The notes: generated by a model not told the origin, from the sequence alone. 9,090 nt of DNA from an uncultured Collinsella sp. (GCA_900541185.1 UQIQ01000065.1:1-9090); one strand, 5' to 3'; positions 1-8,480 are shown, counted from the stretch's first letter. A program made the numbers and translations.

Positions 1-1
1 G

Positions 2-55
2 CTGCGGGAACGTCCTATCCGCTCAATGTGTTCGGCTGAGATCGGAAATCAACCA
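2..55. repeat. Dispersed 54-bp repeat, copy A
   Basis: This segment matches 8481-8534 in the same orientation at 52 of 54 positions, with mismatches at 13 (T/G) and 17 (A/T). Similarity stops sharply at the right end, after AACCA. The left end cannot be fixed because the window starts here. On the minus strand it could be read from an ATG as MVDFRSQPNTLSG followed by TAG, so this copy does not encode a longer protein. It contains short complementary pieces (CTCA...TGAG, CCG...CGG) that could fold. It may be an intergenic repeat family or the end of a larger element; I do not recognise the family. Confidence 0.8.
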
Positions 56-62
56 TCCCGTC

Positions 63-185
63 GGCCGGGCACAGGGTTACTCTCCAAATCGTCCTCGGAC
101 TTGTCGGAGCCCCCGCTGCGCGCTTCGCGCGGCGGGGGCTCCTCCGTCCTGCGGAAAGATTTGGAGAGTAACCCTGTGCCCGGCC
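63..185. repeat. Nested inverted repeat, 28-bp perfect outer arms
   Basis: The outer arms 63-90 and 158-185 are perfect reverse complements over 28 bp. The 67-bp interior carries a second perfect hairpin, GGAGCCCCCGC (106-116) with GCGGGGGCTCC (132-142), whose tip (117-131, containing GCGC...GCGC) can pair further. The whole can form one very stable branched hairpin on either RNA strand, or a cruciform in DNA. No T-run follows on either side, so it is not a standard intrinsic terminator. It could be a miniature element, an RNA-processing signal or a DNA-binding site; the sequence does not decide between these. Confidence 0.85.
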
Positions 186-225
186 TGCGGTAACTAAGGG
201 GTCGCTGCGTTTTACTTGGGGTGCT

Positions 226-273
226 GCATATACAAAGTTGGAAGGGTCTGAATTGCGCTTTGTCGATATATGC
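226..273. repeat. Imperfect inverted repeat, possible hairpin
   Basis: GCATATA-CAAAG (226-237) can pair with CTTTG (258-262) and TATATGC (267-273), leaving a 4-nt bulge (263-266) and a 20-nt loop. The stem is AT-rich and interrupted, so it is much weaker than its neighbours and could be chance. No function can be assigned. Confidence 0.35.
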
Positions 274-314
274 CCTTTTCCCTGATGGGACCGTGCTTGA
301 GGGGCGTCTTCATA

Positions 315-381
315 AGTTGCGGTGAAATAGGGACTGTTTTACCAGTTAAAAGGTCTAATCAGTCCTTATTTCACCGCAACT
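315..381. repeat. 21-bp inverted repeat with AT-rich loop
   Basis: Arms 315-335 and 361-381 are complementary over 21 positions with a single G/T pair at 330. The 25-nt loop is AT-rich and contains TTTTA...TAAAA, which could form a small inner stem. The arm ends in AGGGACT, and AGGGACTG reappears in the hairpin loop at 7620-7632. The element lies just past the transketolase terminator. It resembles a miniature palindromic repeat rather than a terminator. Confidence 0.75.
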
Positions 382-385
382 GAAA

Positions 386-414
386 CAGGGGCGCTCTCCA
401 AGAGAGCGCCCCTG
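386..414 (-). terminator. Terminator of the transketolase operon
   Basis: A perfect 13-bp stem, CAGGGGCGCTCTC (386-398) with GAGAGCGCCCCTG (402-414), has a 3-nt loop. It lies about 70 bp past the stop codon of the last transketolase gene. On the minus strand it is followed by only a short TTTC, so the U-tract is weak and termination may be incomplete. The position and stem strength still make it the best terminator for this operon. Confidence 0.7.
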
Positions 415-424
415 CCGGGTTTCC

Positions 425-465
425 ATAGTACTGGCGAAACAGTTTTATAGTTCTGGCGAAGCAGT
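425..465. repeat. Tandem direct repeat, 19-bp unit, 22-bp period
   Basis: The unit ATAGTACTGGCGAAACAGT (425-443) recurs as ATAGTTCTGGCGAAGCAGT (447-465), identical at 17 of 19 positions. The two copies sit between the operon terminator and the transketolase stop codon, so on the minus strand they fall in the 3' untranslated region. A period of two helical turns would suit a pair of protein-binding sites, but nothing else supports this. Confidence 0.6.
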
Positions 466-484
466 CCTTGAGATCCGCCTTGCC

Positions 485-1426
485 TTATGCCAAGAACTCC
501 TTGGTGGTCGCCACGATGTTGGCGGCGTCCAGGCCATACTTGTGCAAGAGCTCGGCGCCCGGGCCAGACTCACCGAAGGTGTCGTTGACACCGATCTTCT
601 TGAGCGGCGTCGGGCACTGCTCGCACAGGACGTCGGCAACGGCGCTGCCCAGGCCGCCGATCACGGAGTGCTCCTCGACGGTCACGACGTGGCCGGTCTT
701 GGTGGCGCTCTTGACGATCAGGTCGGCGTCGATGGGCTTGATGGTGTGCATGTTGATGACCTCGGCGTCGATGCCCTCGGCAGCGAGCTGCTCGGCGGCC
801 TCGAGAGCCTCGCCGACCATCAGGCCGCAGGCGATGATGGTCACATCGGCGCCCTCGCGCATGACAATGCCCTTACCCAACTCGAACTTGTAGGTCTCGG
901 GATCGTTGATAACCGGCGAGGCCAGACGGGCAAAGCGCATGTACACCGGACCGTCGCACTCGTAGGCGGCGCGCGTTACGGCGCGGGCCTCGACGTCGTC
1001 GGCAGGAACGATCACAGTCATGCCGGGGATGACGCGCATGAGGGCAATATCCTCGCAGCACTGGTGCGTGGCGCCATCCTCGCCCACCGAGATACCGGCA
1101 TGCGTGGCACCGATCTTAACGTTGAGGTGCGGGTAGCCGATGGAGTTGCGGACCTGCTCAAAGGCGCGACCGGCAGCGAACATGGCAAAGGTGCTCGCGA
1201 AGGCAACGCGGCCGGTGGTCGCGATACCGGCGGCGACGCCCATCAGGTTGCTCTCGGCAATGCCCACATCGAAGAAGCGGTCGGGGCAGGCTGCCTTGAA
1301 CTTGCCGGTCTGCGTGGCGGCAGCCAGGTCGGCGTCGAGGACCACAAAGTCATCGTGCTCGTTGGCGAGCTCGACGAGGGCCTCGCCGTAGCTTACGCGC
1401 GTGGCGATTTTCTTGACGTCTGCCAT
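485..1426 (-). CDS. tkt: Transketolase, C-terminal subunit
   Basis: Together with the upstream gene this makes a split transketolase, the thiamine-diphosphate enzyme that moves two-carbon ketol units between sugar phosphates in the non-oxidative pentose phosphate pathway. The 313-residue protein carries the pyrimidine-binding domain (about 1-165), with DVGIAESNL at 53-61 containing the family's catalytic glutamate (E58) and THAGISVGEDGATHQ from 108. The transketolase C-terminal domain covers about 185-313. A longer in-frame reading back to 1483 is possible, but ATG 1426 is chosen because it has AGGAG about 9 nt upstream, starts one base after the upstream stop, and gives the usual family N-terminus (MADVKKIATRVSYGEAL). 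It should act as a complex with the N-terminal subunit in the cytoplasm. Confidence 0.95.
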   Translation of the reverse strand: MADVKKIATRVSYGEALVELANEHDDFVVLDADLAAATQTGKFKAACPDRFFDVGIAESNLMGVAAGIATTGRVAFASTFAMFAAGRAFEQVRNSIGYPHLNVKIGATHAGISVGEDGATHQCCEDIALMRVIPGMTVIVPADDVEARAVTRAAYECDGPVYMRFARLASPVINDPETYKFELGKGIVMREGADVTIIACGLMVGEALEAAEQLAAEGIDAEVINMHTIKPIDADLIVKSATKTGHVVTVEEHSVIGGLGSAVADVLCEQCPTPLKKIGVNDTFGESGPGAELLHKYGLDAANIVATTKEFLA

Positions 1427-1427
1427 C

Positions 1428-2258
1428 CTAGAGCTCCTCTCCGGCGGCCGTGAGCTCTGCCATGGCCTGCTCAAACTGTTCATCGTTGGGGGCCTTACCG
1501 TGCCAACCCACCTGGTTCTCCATAAAGGAAACGCCCTTGCCCTTCATGGTCTCGGCGATAATGGCGGTCGGCTGGCCCTTGGTAGCGCGAGCCTCGGCAA
1601 AGGCGGCGCGAATCTGGTCGAAGTCGTTGCCGTCGGCGAGCTCCACCACGTGGAACTTAAAGGCACGGAACTTGTCGGCGAGCGGCATGGGGTCGTTGAC
1701 CTCCTCGACAGGACCGTCGATCTGCAGGCCGTTGTGGTCGACGATCACGCAGAGGTTATCGAGCTGCTGGTTGCCGGCAAACATGGCGGCCTCCCAGACC
1801 TGGCCCTCCTCGCTCTCGCCATCGCCCAGCAGGGCGTACGTGCGGTAAGTATCACCCCAGTGCTTGGCGGCAACCGCCATGCCCACGGCGGCGGAGATGC
1901 CCTGGCCCAGCGAGCCGGTGGACATATCGACGCCCGGGGTGTCGTTCATGTTGGGATGACCCTGCAGGTGGCTGCCGATATGACGCAGCGTCTCGAGGTC
2001 CTCCTTGGGGAAGAGCCCGCGCTCGGCGAGCACGGCGTACAGACCCGGAGCACAGTGGCCCTTGGAGAGCACAAAGCGATCGCGGTCGGCCTTGCGGGGA
2101 TCGGCCGGGTCGACGTTCATTTCCTCAAAGTACAGATAGGTCATGATGTCGGCAGCGCCGAGCGAACCGCCCGGATGGCCGGACTTGGCAGCGTGCACTC
2201 CGGTGACGATGCCCTTCCTTACCTCGTTGGCAACCTTTTTGAGCTCTTCGTCGCTCAT
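1428..2258 (-). CDS. tkt: Transketolase, N-terminal subunit
   Basis: This 276-residue protein is the diphosphate-binding half of a split transketolase. Visible family motifs are SGHPGGSLGAAD at 26-37, LSKGHCAPGLYA at 64-75, STGSLGQG at 113-120, and the thiamine-diphosphate/Mg motif GDGESEEGQVWEA at 145-157 ending with N176 in DHNGLQ. GKGVSFMEN (240-248) and WHGKAP (252-257) close the domain. The start has a clear AAAGGAAGG ribosome site 5-8 nt upstream. The stop codon is one base before the start of the C-terminal subunit, so the two should be co-transcribed and made in equal amounts. The 207-bp gap upstream is AT-rich in its middle and probably holds the operon promoter, but I could not fix a convincing -35/-10 pair. 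Confidence 0.95.
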   Translation of the reverse strand: MSDEELKKVANEVRKGIVTGVHAAKSGHPGGSLGAADIMTYLYFEEMNVDPADPRKADRDRFVLSKGHCAPGLYAVLAERGLFPKEDLETLRHIGSHLQGHPNMNDTPGVDMSTGSLGQGISAAVGMAVAAKHWGDTYRTYALLGDGESEEGQVWEAAMFAGNQQLDNLCVIVDHNGLQIDGPVEEVNDPMPLADKFRAFKFHVVELADGNDFDQIRAAFAEARATKGQPTAIIAETMKGKGVSFMENQVGWHGKAPNDEQFEQAMAELTAAGEEL

Positions 2259-2465
2259 TGTGCCTTCCTTTCATCCTCTTTAGACAAGATGCGCACGGCA
2301 CAGAAGGTCGTCCCAACCCAGCCGCGATGCACGTACGTCATTCATTATGCTGGAAACTGGAAGCTTTACCAGAGTATTTATCATTATTTGAACAATTGAG
2401 CAGGCAGAACCGCTGATGAAACGGTTTATCAATGTGAACGTCTTTTGGATGGAACGCAGTCGGCC

Positions 2466-3356
2466 CTACGCGTTAATGTCCTTGAAGCCCTCACCGAAAG
2501 TTTCCGTAACGTCGGCCACGGTCACGATGGCGCGCGGGTCGCGCTCGCGCACGATCGTCTTGAGGGTATTGAGCTCTCGACGGCTCACGATGACCATAAC
2601 CACTGGCTTCTCGGCACCCGAATACATGCCAGTCGCCTTAAACTTGGTACAACCACGACCCAGGCCATACATGATATCGGCAGCGATATCAGGGAACTTG
2701 TCCGAGATGATGAGTACCATACGGCGTTTGTTGCCACCATCGACCACGGCATCGATCACGTAGCCGCTAATGACCATCGAAAGGCCTGCATACAGTGCGT
2801 TTTCGATTGAAAAGACCGGAGCCGATAGCGCGCATACGGCAACATCGATCGCCATGACGGTCGAGCCCACCGGCAGCGAGGTGTTACGCGAGATGATTTG
2901 GCCAATCGTGTCCGAGCCGCCGGTGTTGGCGCCGGCGCGCAACACCATGCCGTAACCGATGCCCGTAATAATGCCGCCCCACATGGCAGGGAGCATCAGG
3001 TCCGCATCCGCCAGAGGTGCTACAAACGGGGCGAACAGATCGGTAAAGAAGCCCAGCAGCACAAAGCCCGTCGCGGTCTGCACCACGTAGAACATGCCGC
3101 CCTCGCGCATAACGACCAACAACAGCAAGGCGTTCATCACGATCGTCTGAATACCAACGGGAAGCGATAGGCCGCGCGCCGCGCCGACCGCCTGGATAAT
3201 GGTGGCAAGGCCCGTAACGCCACCGGCAGCAAGGCCGTTGGGAATCAAAAACAGGTCGGTCGCAATAGCGGCCAGAGCGCACCCCAACATAATCTGGGGC
3301 AGGTCGTGAAAGAAGTTCATCGAAAGAATGCGCTTGATGTCCAGACGATATGCCAT
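2466..3356 (-). CDS. YitT-family membrane protein with DUF2179 domain
   Basis: This 296-residue protein has the YitT-family layout: an N-terminal membrane part of five or six hydrophobic segments (roughly 22-37, 45-60, 68-83, 92-110, 125-140, 165-205) and a soluble C-terminal DUF2179 domain (about 212-292). The conserved glycine-rich motifs FLIPNGLAAGGVTGLA (36-51) and GANTGGSDTIGQIISR (142-157) are present. The family is widespread in Gram-positive bacteria, and most members have no proven function, so none is assigned here. ATG 3356 is preferred over the upstream in-frame start at 3380 because GGGAGG lies about 6 nt before it, and the longer start would fall inside a terminator hairpin. It appears to be a single-gene unit between hairpin clusters. 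Confidence 0.9.
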   Translation of the reverse strand: MAYRLDIKRILSMNFFHDLPQIMLGCALAAIATDLFLIPNGLAAGGVTGLATIIQAVGAARGLSLPVGIQTIVMNALLLLVVMREGGMFYVVQTATGFVLLGFFTDLFAPFVAPLADADLMLPAMWGGIITGIGYGMVLRAGANTGGSDTIGQIISRNTSLPVGSTVMAIDVAVCALSAPVFSIENALYAGLSMVISGYVIDAVVDGGNKRRMVLIISDKFPDIAADIMYGLGRGCTKFKATGMYSGAEKPVVMVIVSRRELNTLKTIVRERDPRAIVTVADVTETFGEGFKDINA

Positions 3357-3368
3357 GCTGCCTCCCTT

Positions 3369-3397
3369 AAAAAAGCGCACCCAAACGGATGCACTTT
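3369..3397 (-). terminator. Terminator-like hairpin abutting the yitT ribosome site
   Basis: On the minus strand an 11-bp stem (arms 3387-3397 and 3372-3382, two G-U pairs, 4-nt loop) is followed by six T (3374-3369), the classic form of an intrinsic terminator. The T-run runs directly into the AAGGGAGG ribosome site of the YitT gene. It may stop read-through from secA-prfB. If yitT has its own promoter between the hairpins (a possible -10, TAGAAT, lies at 3417-3422), it would instead sit in the yitT leader as an attenuator. Its core is nearly identical to that of the rpmE terminator. Confidence 0.75.
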
Positions 3398-3436
3398 GAA
3401 CTTCTTCTTGTATTCAATTCTACCGATTCGCCGGAC

Positions 3437-3460
3437 AAAAACCACCCCTGCGCAGGGTTT
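3437..3460 (-). terminator. Terminator-like hairpin in the prfB-yitT gap (third)
   Basis: On the minus strand AAACCCTGCGCAGGG is followed by GTGGTTTTTG. The CCCTGCGCAGGG core is self-complementary and the flanking AAA/TTT pairs extend it past a small bulge. It ends in a five-base T-run. The sequence resembles the neighbouring hairpin at 3472-3496, which suggests a duplicated terminator. Confidence 0.5.
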
Positions 3461-3471
3461 GCTCTGGATAC

Positions 3472-3496
3472 AAAACCACCCTGCTGGGAGGGTTTT
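3472..3496 (-). terminator. Terminator-like hairpin in the prfB-yitT gap (second)
   Basis: On the minus strand AAAACC...GGTTTT forms the base of the stem and CCC/GGG continues it past a small internal loop, with AGCA at the tip. It ends in TTTT. It is one of three successive AAACC...GGTTT hairpins after prfB and probably contributes to ending the secA-prfB transcript. Confidence 0.5.
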
Positions 3497-3510
3497 AATC
3501 CATTTCCACA

Positions 3511-3526
3511 TAAACCGGGCGGTTTA
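3511..3526 (-). terminator. Short hairpin overlapping the prfB stop codon
   Basis: TAAACC/GGTTTA is a perfect 6-bp stem with a GGGC/GCCC loop, and its 5' arm on the minus strand begins with the TAA stop codon of prfB. It has no long T-run. It may protect the 3' end of the message or be the first of a terminator series; alone it would be a weak terminator. Confidence 0.4.
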
Positions 3527-4671
3527 TGCAGACGGGGTCACCGCGTCAGCGTTGCCGGTGGCCCAGCGATGGTAGCCAATAACAAACGAATCCAGATCGC
3601 CATCGTCAAGAACGGCCTCGACATTGCTGGTCTCCACGCCCGTGCGTAGGTCCTTGACCATCTGGTACGGGTAGAGCACGTAGCTGCGAATCTGGTTGCC
3701 AAAACCAATCGTGGTCTTGGGTCCGCGGATCTCATCCAGGGCCTCGGCGCGCTTCTCGAGCTCAATCTCGTACAGGCGAGCCTTGAGGATCTGCATGCAC
3801 GCGGCCTTGTTCTGAATCTGGCTGCGCTCGTTTTGGCAGGTAACCACAATGCCGCTGGGGAAATGCGTCACGCGCACGGCGGAGTCGGTGGTGTTGACGC
3901 CCTGTCCGCCCGGGCCGCTCGCGTGATACACGTCCACGCGGATATCGTCGGGACTGATCTCGATGTCGATATCGTCAGGCAGCACGGGGATGACCTCGAC
4001 GCCGGCAAACGTGGTCTGGCGGCGCTTCTTGTCGTCGGTGGGGCTAATGCGCACCAGACGGTGCACACCGGCCTCGGCGCGCAGCATGCCAAACGCGTCC
4101 TTGCCCTCGACGGTAAAGGTCGCACGGTCGATGCCGATGACCTCGGCCGCGGGGCAGTCGTTAATGGTGACCTTCCAGCCGCGACGCTGGCAGTACTTCA
4201 TGTACATCTTAAAGAGCATGAAGGTCCAGTCCTGTGCCTCCAGGCCACCCTGTCCGGGCTTGATGGTCACAATCGCGTCGCCGTGATCGAACTCACCGGT
4301 AAACCAGCTCGAAAGCTCGAGCTCGTCGATAGCGCGGGCCAGGCGTTCTGCCGTAGCGGCAGCCTCCTCGCGCAATGCGGCGGCATCGGGGTCATCCCCC
4401 ATCTCCTCGGCAAGCTCCAGCGCGGCGCGGGCATCGGAAAGCTCGCCGCGCGCGGTGTCCACGGCAGCGATATCTTCCTTGGTGCGCGCGATCTCCTCCA
4501 TGGTGGCACGGGCAGCGTCGGCGTCATCCCAAAAGCCGGGGGCCACGCTTTTGGCCTCGAGCTCCGCCACACGGGTGCGCTTCTCGTCCAAATGGAGATA
4601 TGACTCGACCTCACCGAGTCGGTCCGCAAACGCGTCCAACTCGGCGGGCGTTACCTCTAGAGCCTCGGCCA

Positions 4672-4672
<1 letters not shown>
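3524..4672 (-). CDS. prfB: Peptide chain release factor 2 (RF2)
   Basis: RF2 recognises UGA and UAA stop codons on the ribosome and triggers release of the finished protein. The 382-residue protein has the class-I release factor layout: a helical N-terminal domain (to about 125), the decoding region with GVHRLVRISPT (202-212), and the catalytic GGQ loop at 255-257 within ASGPGGQGVNTT. The usual RF2 tripeptide SPF reads SPT here (S210, P211, T212). The gene is one open frame: there is no CTT-TGA programmed frameshift site, and the matching place reads Tyr-Leu-His-Leu-Asp (25-29). The start codon shares one base with the secA stop (TAATG), so its translation is probably coupled to secA; an AGGA lies about 9 nt upstream. 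It is slightly longer than most RF2 proteins (about 365). Confidence 0.97.
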
Positions 4673-7479
<2,807 letters not shown>

Positions 7480-7574
7480 GTGGTTTTCCTTTTTGGCCAT
7501 CGCCCGCGGCATGAAACCTTGGACGAGTTAAACACAGATATTTGTACTTTAGCCAAACAAGGCGCCGCCTATGC

Positions 7575-7591
7575 GGTCGACACGCTCGACC
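7575..7591. promoter_or_regulatory. 17-bp palindrome upstream of secA
   Basis: GGTCGA-CACGC-TCGACC is a perfect 6-bp inverted repeat around a 5-bp spacer, about 100 bp before the secA start codon and just upstream of the AT-rich likely promoter. The size and spacing suit a dimeric repressor or activator site. Short GC-rich palindromes also arise by chance in this base composition, so this is weak. Confidence 0.3.
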
Positions 7592-7612
7592 ACGTAATAA
7601 CTACGACAGCCT

Positions 7613-7639
7613 GCCAAAAAGGGACTGGTTTATTTTGGC
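7613..7639. repeat. 7-bp hairpin around AGGGACTGG
   Basis: GCCAAAA (7613-7619) pairs perfectly with TTTTGGC (7633-7639), with a 13-nt loop containing AGGGACTG, the same octamer found in the left arm of the inverted repeat at 315-381. It may be a fragment or distant member of the same repeat family. Confidence 0.45.
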
Positions 7640-7674
7640 AACTTTTATCTGGGAAAACGCCGCCTCTCTGCCAT

Positions 7675-7741
7675 TTGGTGCAAGCCAACCTGTCCCCTTC
7701 GCACCAACCTGGTGCAATGGGGACGGGTTAGCTTGCACCAA
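7675..7741. repeat. Nested inverted repeat, 23-bp arms
   Basis: Arms 7675-7697 and 7719-7741 are complementary at 23 positions, two of them G/T pairs. The interior holds a second perfect stem, GCACCA (7701-7706) with TGGTGC (7710-7715). The hexamer GGTGCA or its complement therefore appears four times in 67 bp. GTCCCC and GGGGAC lie at the inner ends of the arms. The repeat sits 10 bp beyond the rpmE terminator stem. It is too long for a plain terminator and has no clean T-run of its own; it looks like a miniature palindromic element. Confidence 0.8.
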
Positions 7742-7784
7742 TAAAAAGAAAAGGGCCGCGCACCCAAATGGATGCGCGGCCCTT
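7741..7784 (-). terminator. rpmE terminator
   Basis: A 15-bp stem (7751-7765 with 7770-7784, one G-U pair, AAAT loop) is followed on the minus strand by TTTTCTTTTTAT. It lies 36 bp past the rpmE stop codon and has every feature of a strong intrinsic terminator. Its apex, GCATCC-ATTT-GGGTGC, matches the hairpin before yitT (GCATCC-GTTT-GGGTGC) except at one base. Confidence 0.9.
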
Positions 7785-7819
7785 ATGCCATGAATGCGAG
7801 TGTTTCCGCGGCGAGCTAT

Positions 7820-8245
7820 TTACTCAGCAGCCTCGGTGGTCTCGGCCTCGGCAGCGGCCTCCTCGACGGGAGCCTCTGCGGGAGCCTCGGCAGCCTGCTT
7901 GGCAGCCTCCTCGGCGAACTTAGCGGCACGCTTAGCCTTCTCGGCAGCCTTAGCCTCAGCGGCGGCCTTGCGAGCGGCCTCGGCCTCAGCAGCCTTGGCG
8001 GCCTTGGCGGCCTTGGCCTCCTCGGCCTTCTTGAGCTGAGCGGCAGCGGCGCCACCGAACTTGTCGGCGAAGCGCTGGACGCGTCCACCGGTGTCGACGA
8101 ACTTCTGCTGGCCGGTGTAGAACGGGTGGCACTCGTTGCAAAGCTCGACCTTCATCTCGGACACGGTAGCGTGCGTCTTGAAGGTGTTGCCGCAGGAGCA
8201 CGTCACCGTGCACTCGACATACTGGGGATGGATACCCTGCTTCAT
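7820..8245 (-). CDS. rpmE: Ribosomal protein L31 (bL31) with long Ala/Lys/Glu tail
   Basis: The first 65 residues are a normal bL31, a large-subunit protein that bridges to the small subunit. It opens MKQGIHPQY and has all four zinc cysteines, C16 and C18 (CSC) and C36 and C39 (CNEC), followed by HPFYTGQQKFVDTGGRV and so on. This is the zinc-binding type, which in other bacteria is replaced by a cysteine-free form under zinc shortage. Residues 66-141 are a tail made almost only of Ala, Lys, Glu and Arg, then Ala/Pro/Glu at the end, likely helical at first and then disordered; usual L31 length is about 70-85. A 9-bp unit is repeated in tandem within it (7992-8017). The start has AAGGAG about 8 nt upstream. 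It is a single-gene unit with its own promoter and terminator. Confidence 0.95.
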   Translation of the reverse strand: MKQGIHPQYVECTVTCSCGNTFKTHATVSEMKVELCNECHPFYTGQQKFVDTGGRVQRFADKFGGAAAAQLKKAEEAKAAKAAKAAEAEAARKAAAEAKAAEKAKRAAKFAEEAAKQAAEAPAEAPVEEAAAEAETTEAAE

Positions 8246-8295
8246 GGTAGGACTCCTTATTGGTCAGGCGCTGGTTACCGATCAGCGCATAAGGC

Positions 8296-8316
8296 GTCTT
8301 GGTTTCCGACCAAGAC
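8296..8316 (-). promoter_or_regulatory. Leader hairpin of rpmE
   Basis: GTCTTGGT (8296-8303) and ACCAAGAC (8309-8316) form a perfect 8-bp stem with a 5-nt loop. It lies just downstream of the candidate promoter, so it would be close to the 5' end of an rpmE leader of roughly 75-80 nt. Autogenous control of rpmE through its leader is known in enterobacteria, so a regulatory role is possible, but no sequence match to that element is claimed. There is no T-run, so it is not a terminator. Confidence 0.45.
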
Positions 8317-8329
8317 AACAAACTCGGCT

Positions 8330-8358
8330 ATGGTACCACGGCGCCGCGTGTCCCACAA
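8330..8358 (-). promoter_or_regulatory. Candidate promoter of rpmE
   Basis: On the minus strand TTGTGG (8358-8353) and TACCAT (8335-8330) are separated by exactly 17 bp. They match the housekeeping consensus at 3 of 6 and 4 of 6 positions, and TAnnnT is typical of high-GC Gram-positive -10 boxes. The position about 85 bp before the rpmE start codon fits. Confidence 0.45.
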
Positions 8359-8439
8359 AAGGTTCACGGTCTTTTCGGAACGACACGAATCTGACCCATC
8401 GAAACACATCTCCACCGTTCCTTCAACTGGGAAAATGCC

Positions 8440-8470
8440 GTCCCCGGGGCCTGAGAAGGGCCCCGGGGAC
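8440..8470. repeat. GC-rich 12-bp hairpin
   Basis: GTCCCCGGGGCC (8440-8451) pairs perfectly with GGCCCCGGGGAC (8459-8470) across a 7-nt loop. Each arm also contains the self-complementary CCCCGGGG. On the minus strand the bases after it (GGCATTTTCCC) give only a short T-run, and no gene ends nearby, so it is hard to read as a terminator. It lies 10 bp from repeat copy B and may belong to the same element. Confidence 0.6.
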
Positions 8471-8480
8471 GTTCGACTGA

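Larger units (their letters stand above)
1..484. other. Gene-free, hairpin-rich intergenic region
   Basis: No convincing coding sequence lies here. In order it holds a dispersed repeat (2-55), a 123-bp nested inverted repeat (63-185), an imperfect hairpin (226-273), a 21-bp inverted repeat with an AT-rich loop (315-381), a terminator for the transketolase operon (386-414) and a tandem direct repeat (425-465). About 40% of the bases sit in inverted-repeat arms. Such a density is more typical of accumulated intergenic repeat elements than of a promoter region. What lies to the left is outside the window. Confidence 0.7.
7480..7819. other. Gene-free region between rpmE and secA
   Basis: No gene is supported here. 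On the minus strand it starts with the rpmE terminator (7751-7784), then a long nested inverted repeat (7675-7741), a short hairpin around GGGACTGG (7613-7639), a 17-bp palindrome (7575-7591) and an AT-rich stretch (about 7530-7560, with a TACAAAT-like -10) that probably holds the secA promoter. I could not find a matching -35, so no promoter is called. Confidence 0.6.

Noticed and set aside
425..465. CRISPR-like array
   Set aside because: Only two units with a 3-bp spacer and no further copies or cas genes; this is a simple tandem repeat.
542..2399. Long plus-strand open frames opposite the transketolase genes
   Set aside because: They overlap two certain genes on the other strand, have a skewed composition typical of antisense frames in GC-rich DNA, and show no ribosome sites.
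2408..2426. Hairpin AACCG...CGGTT after the YitT gene as its terminator
   Set aside because: The stem is only 5 bp with a 9-nt loop and no T-run, too weak to call.
2259..2465. Promoter for the transketolase operon
   Set aside because: The AT-rich middle (about 2340-2400) contains several -10-like words, but none has a convincing -35 at the right distance.
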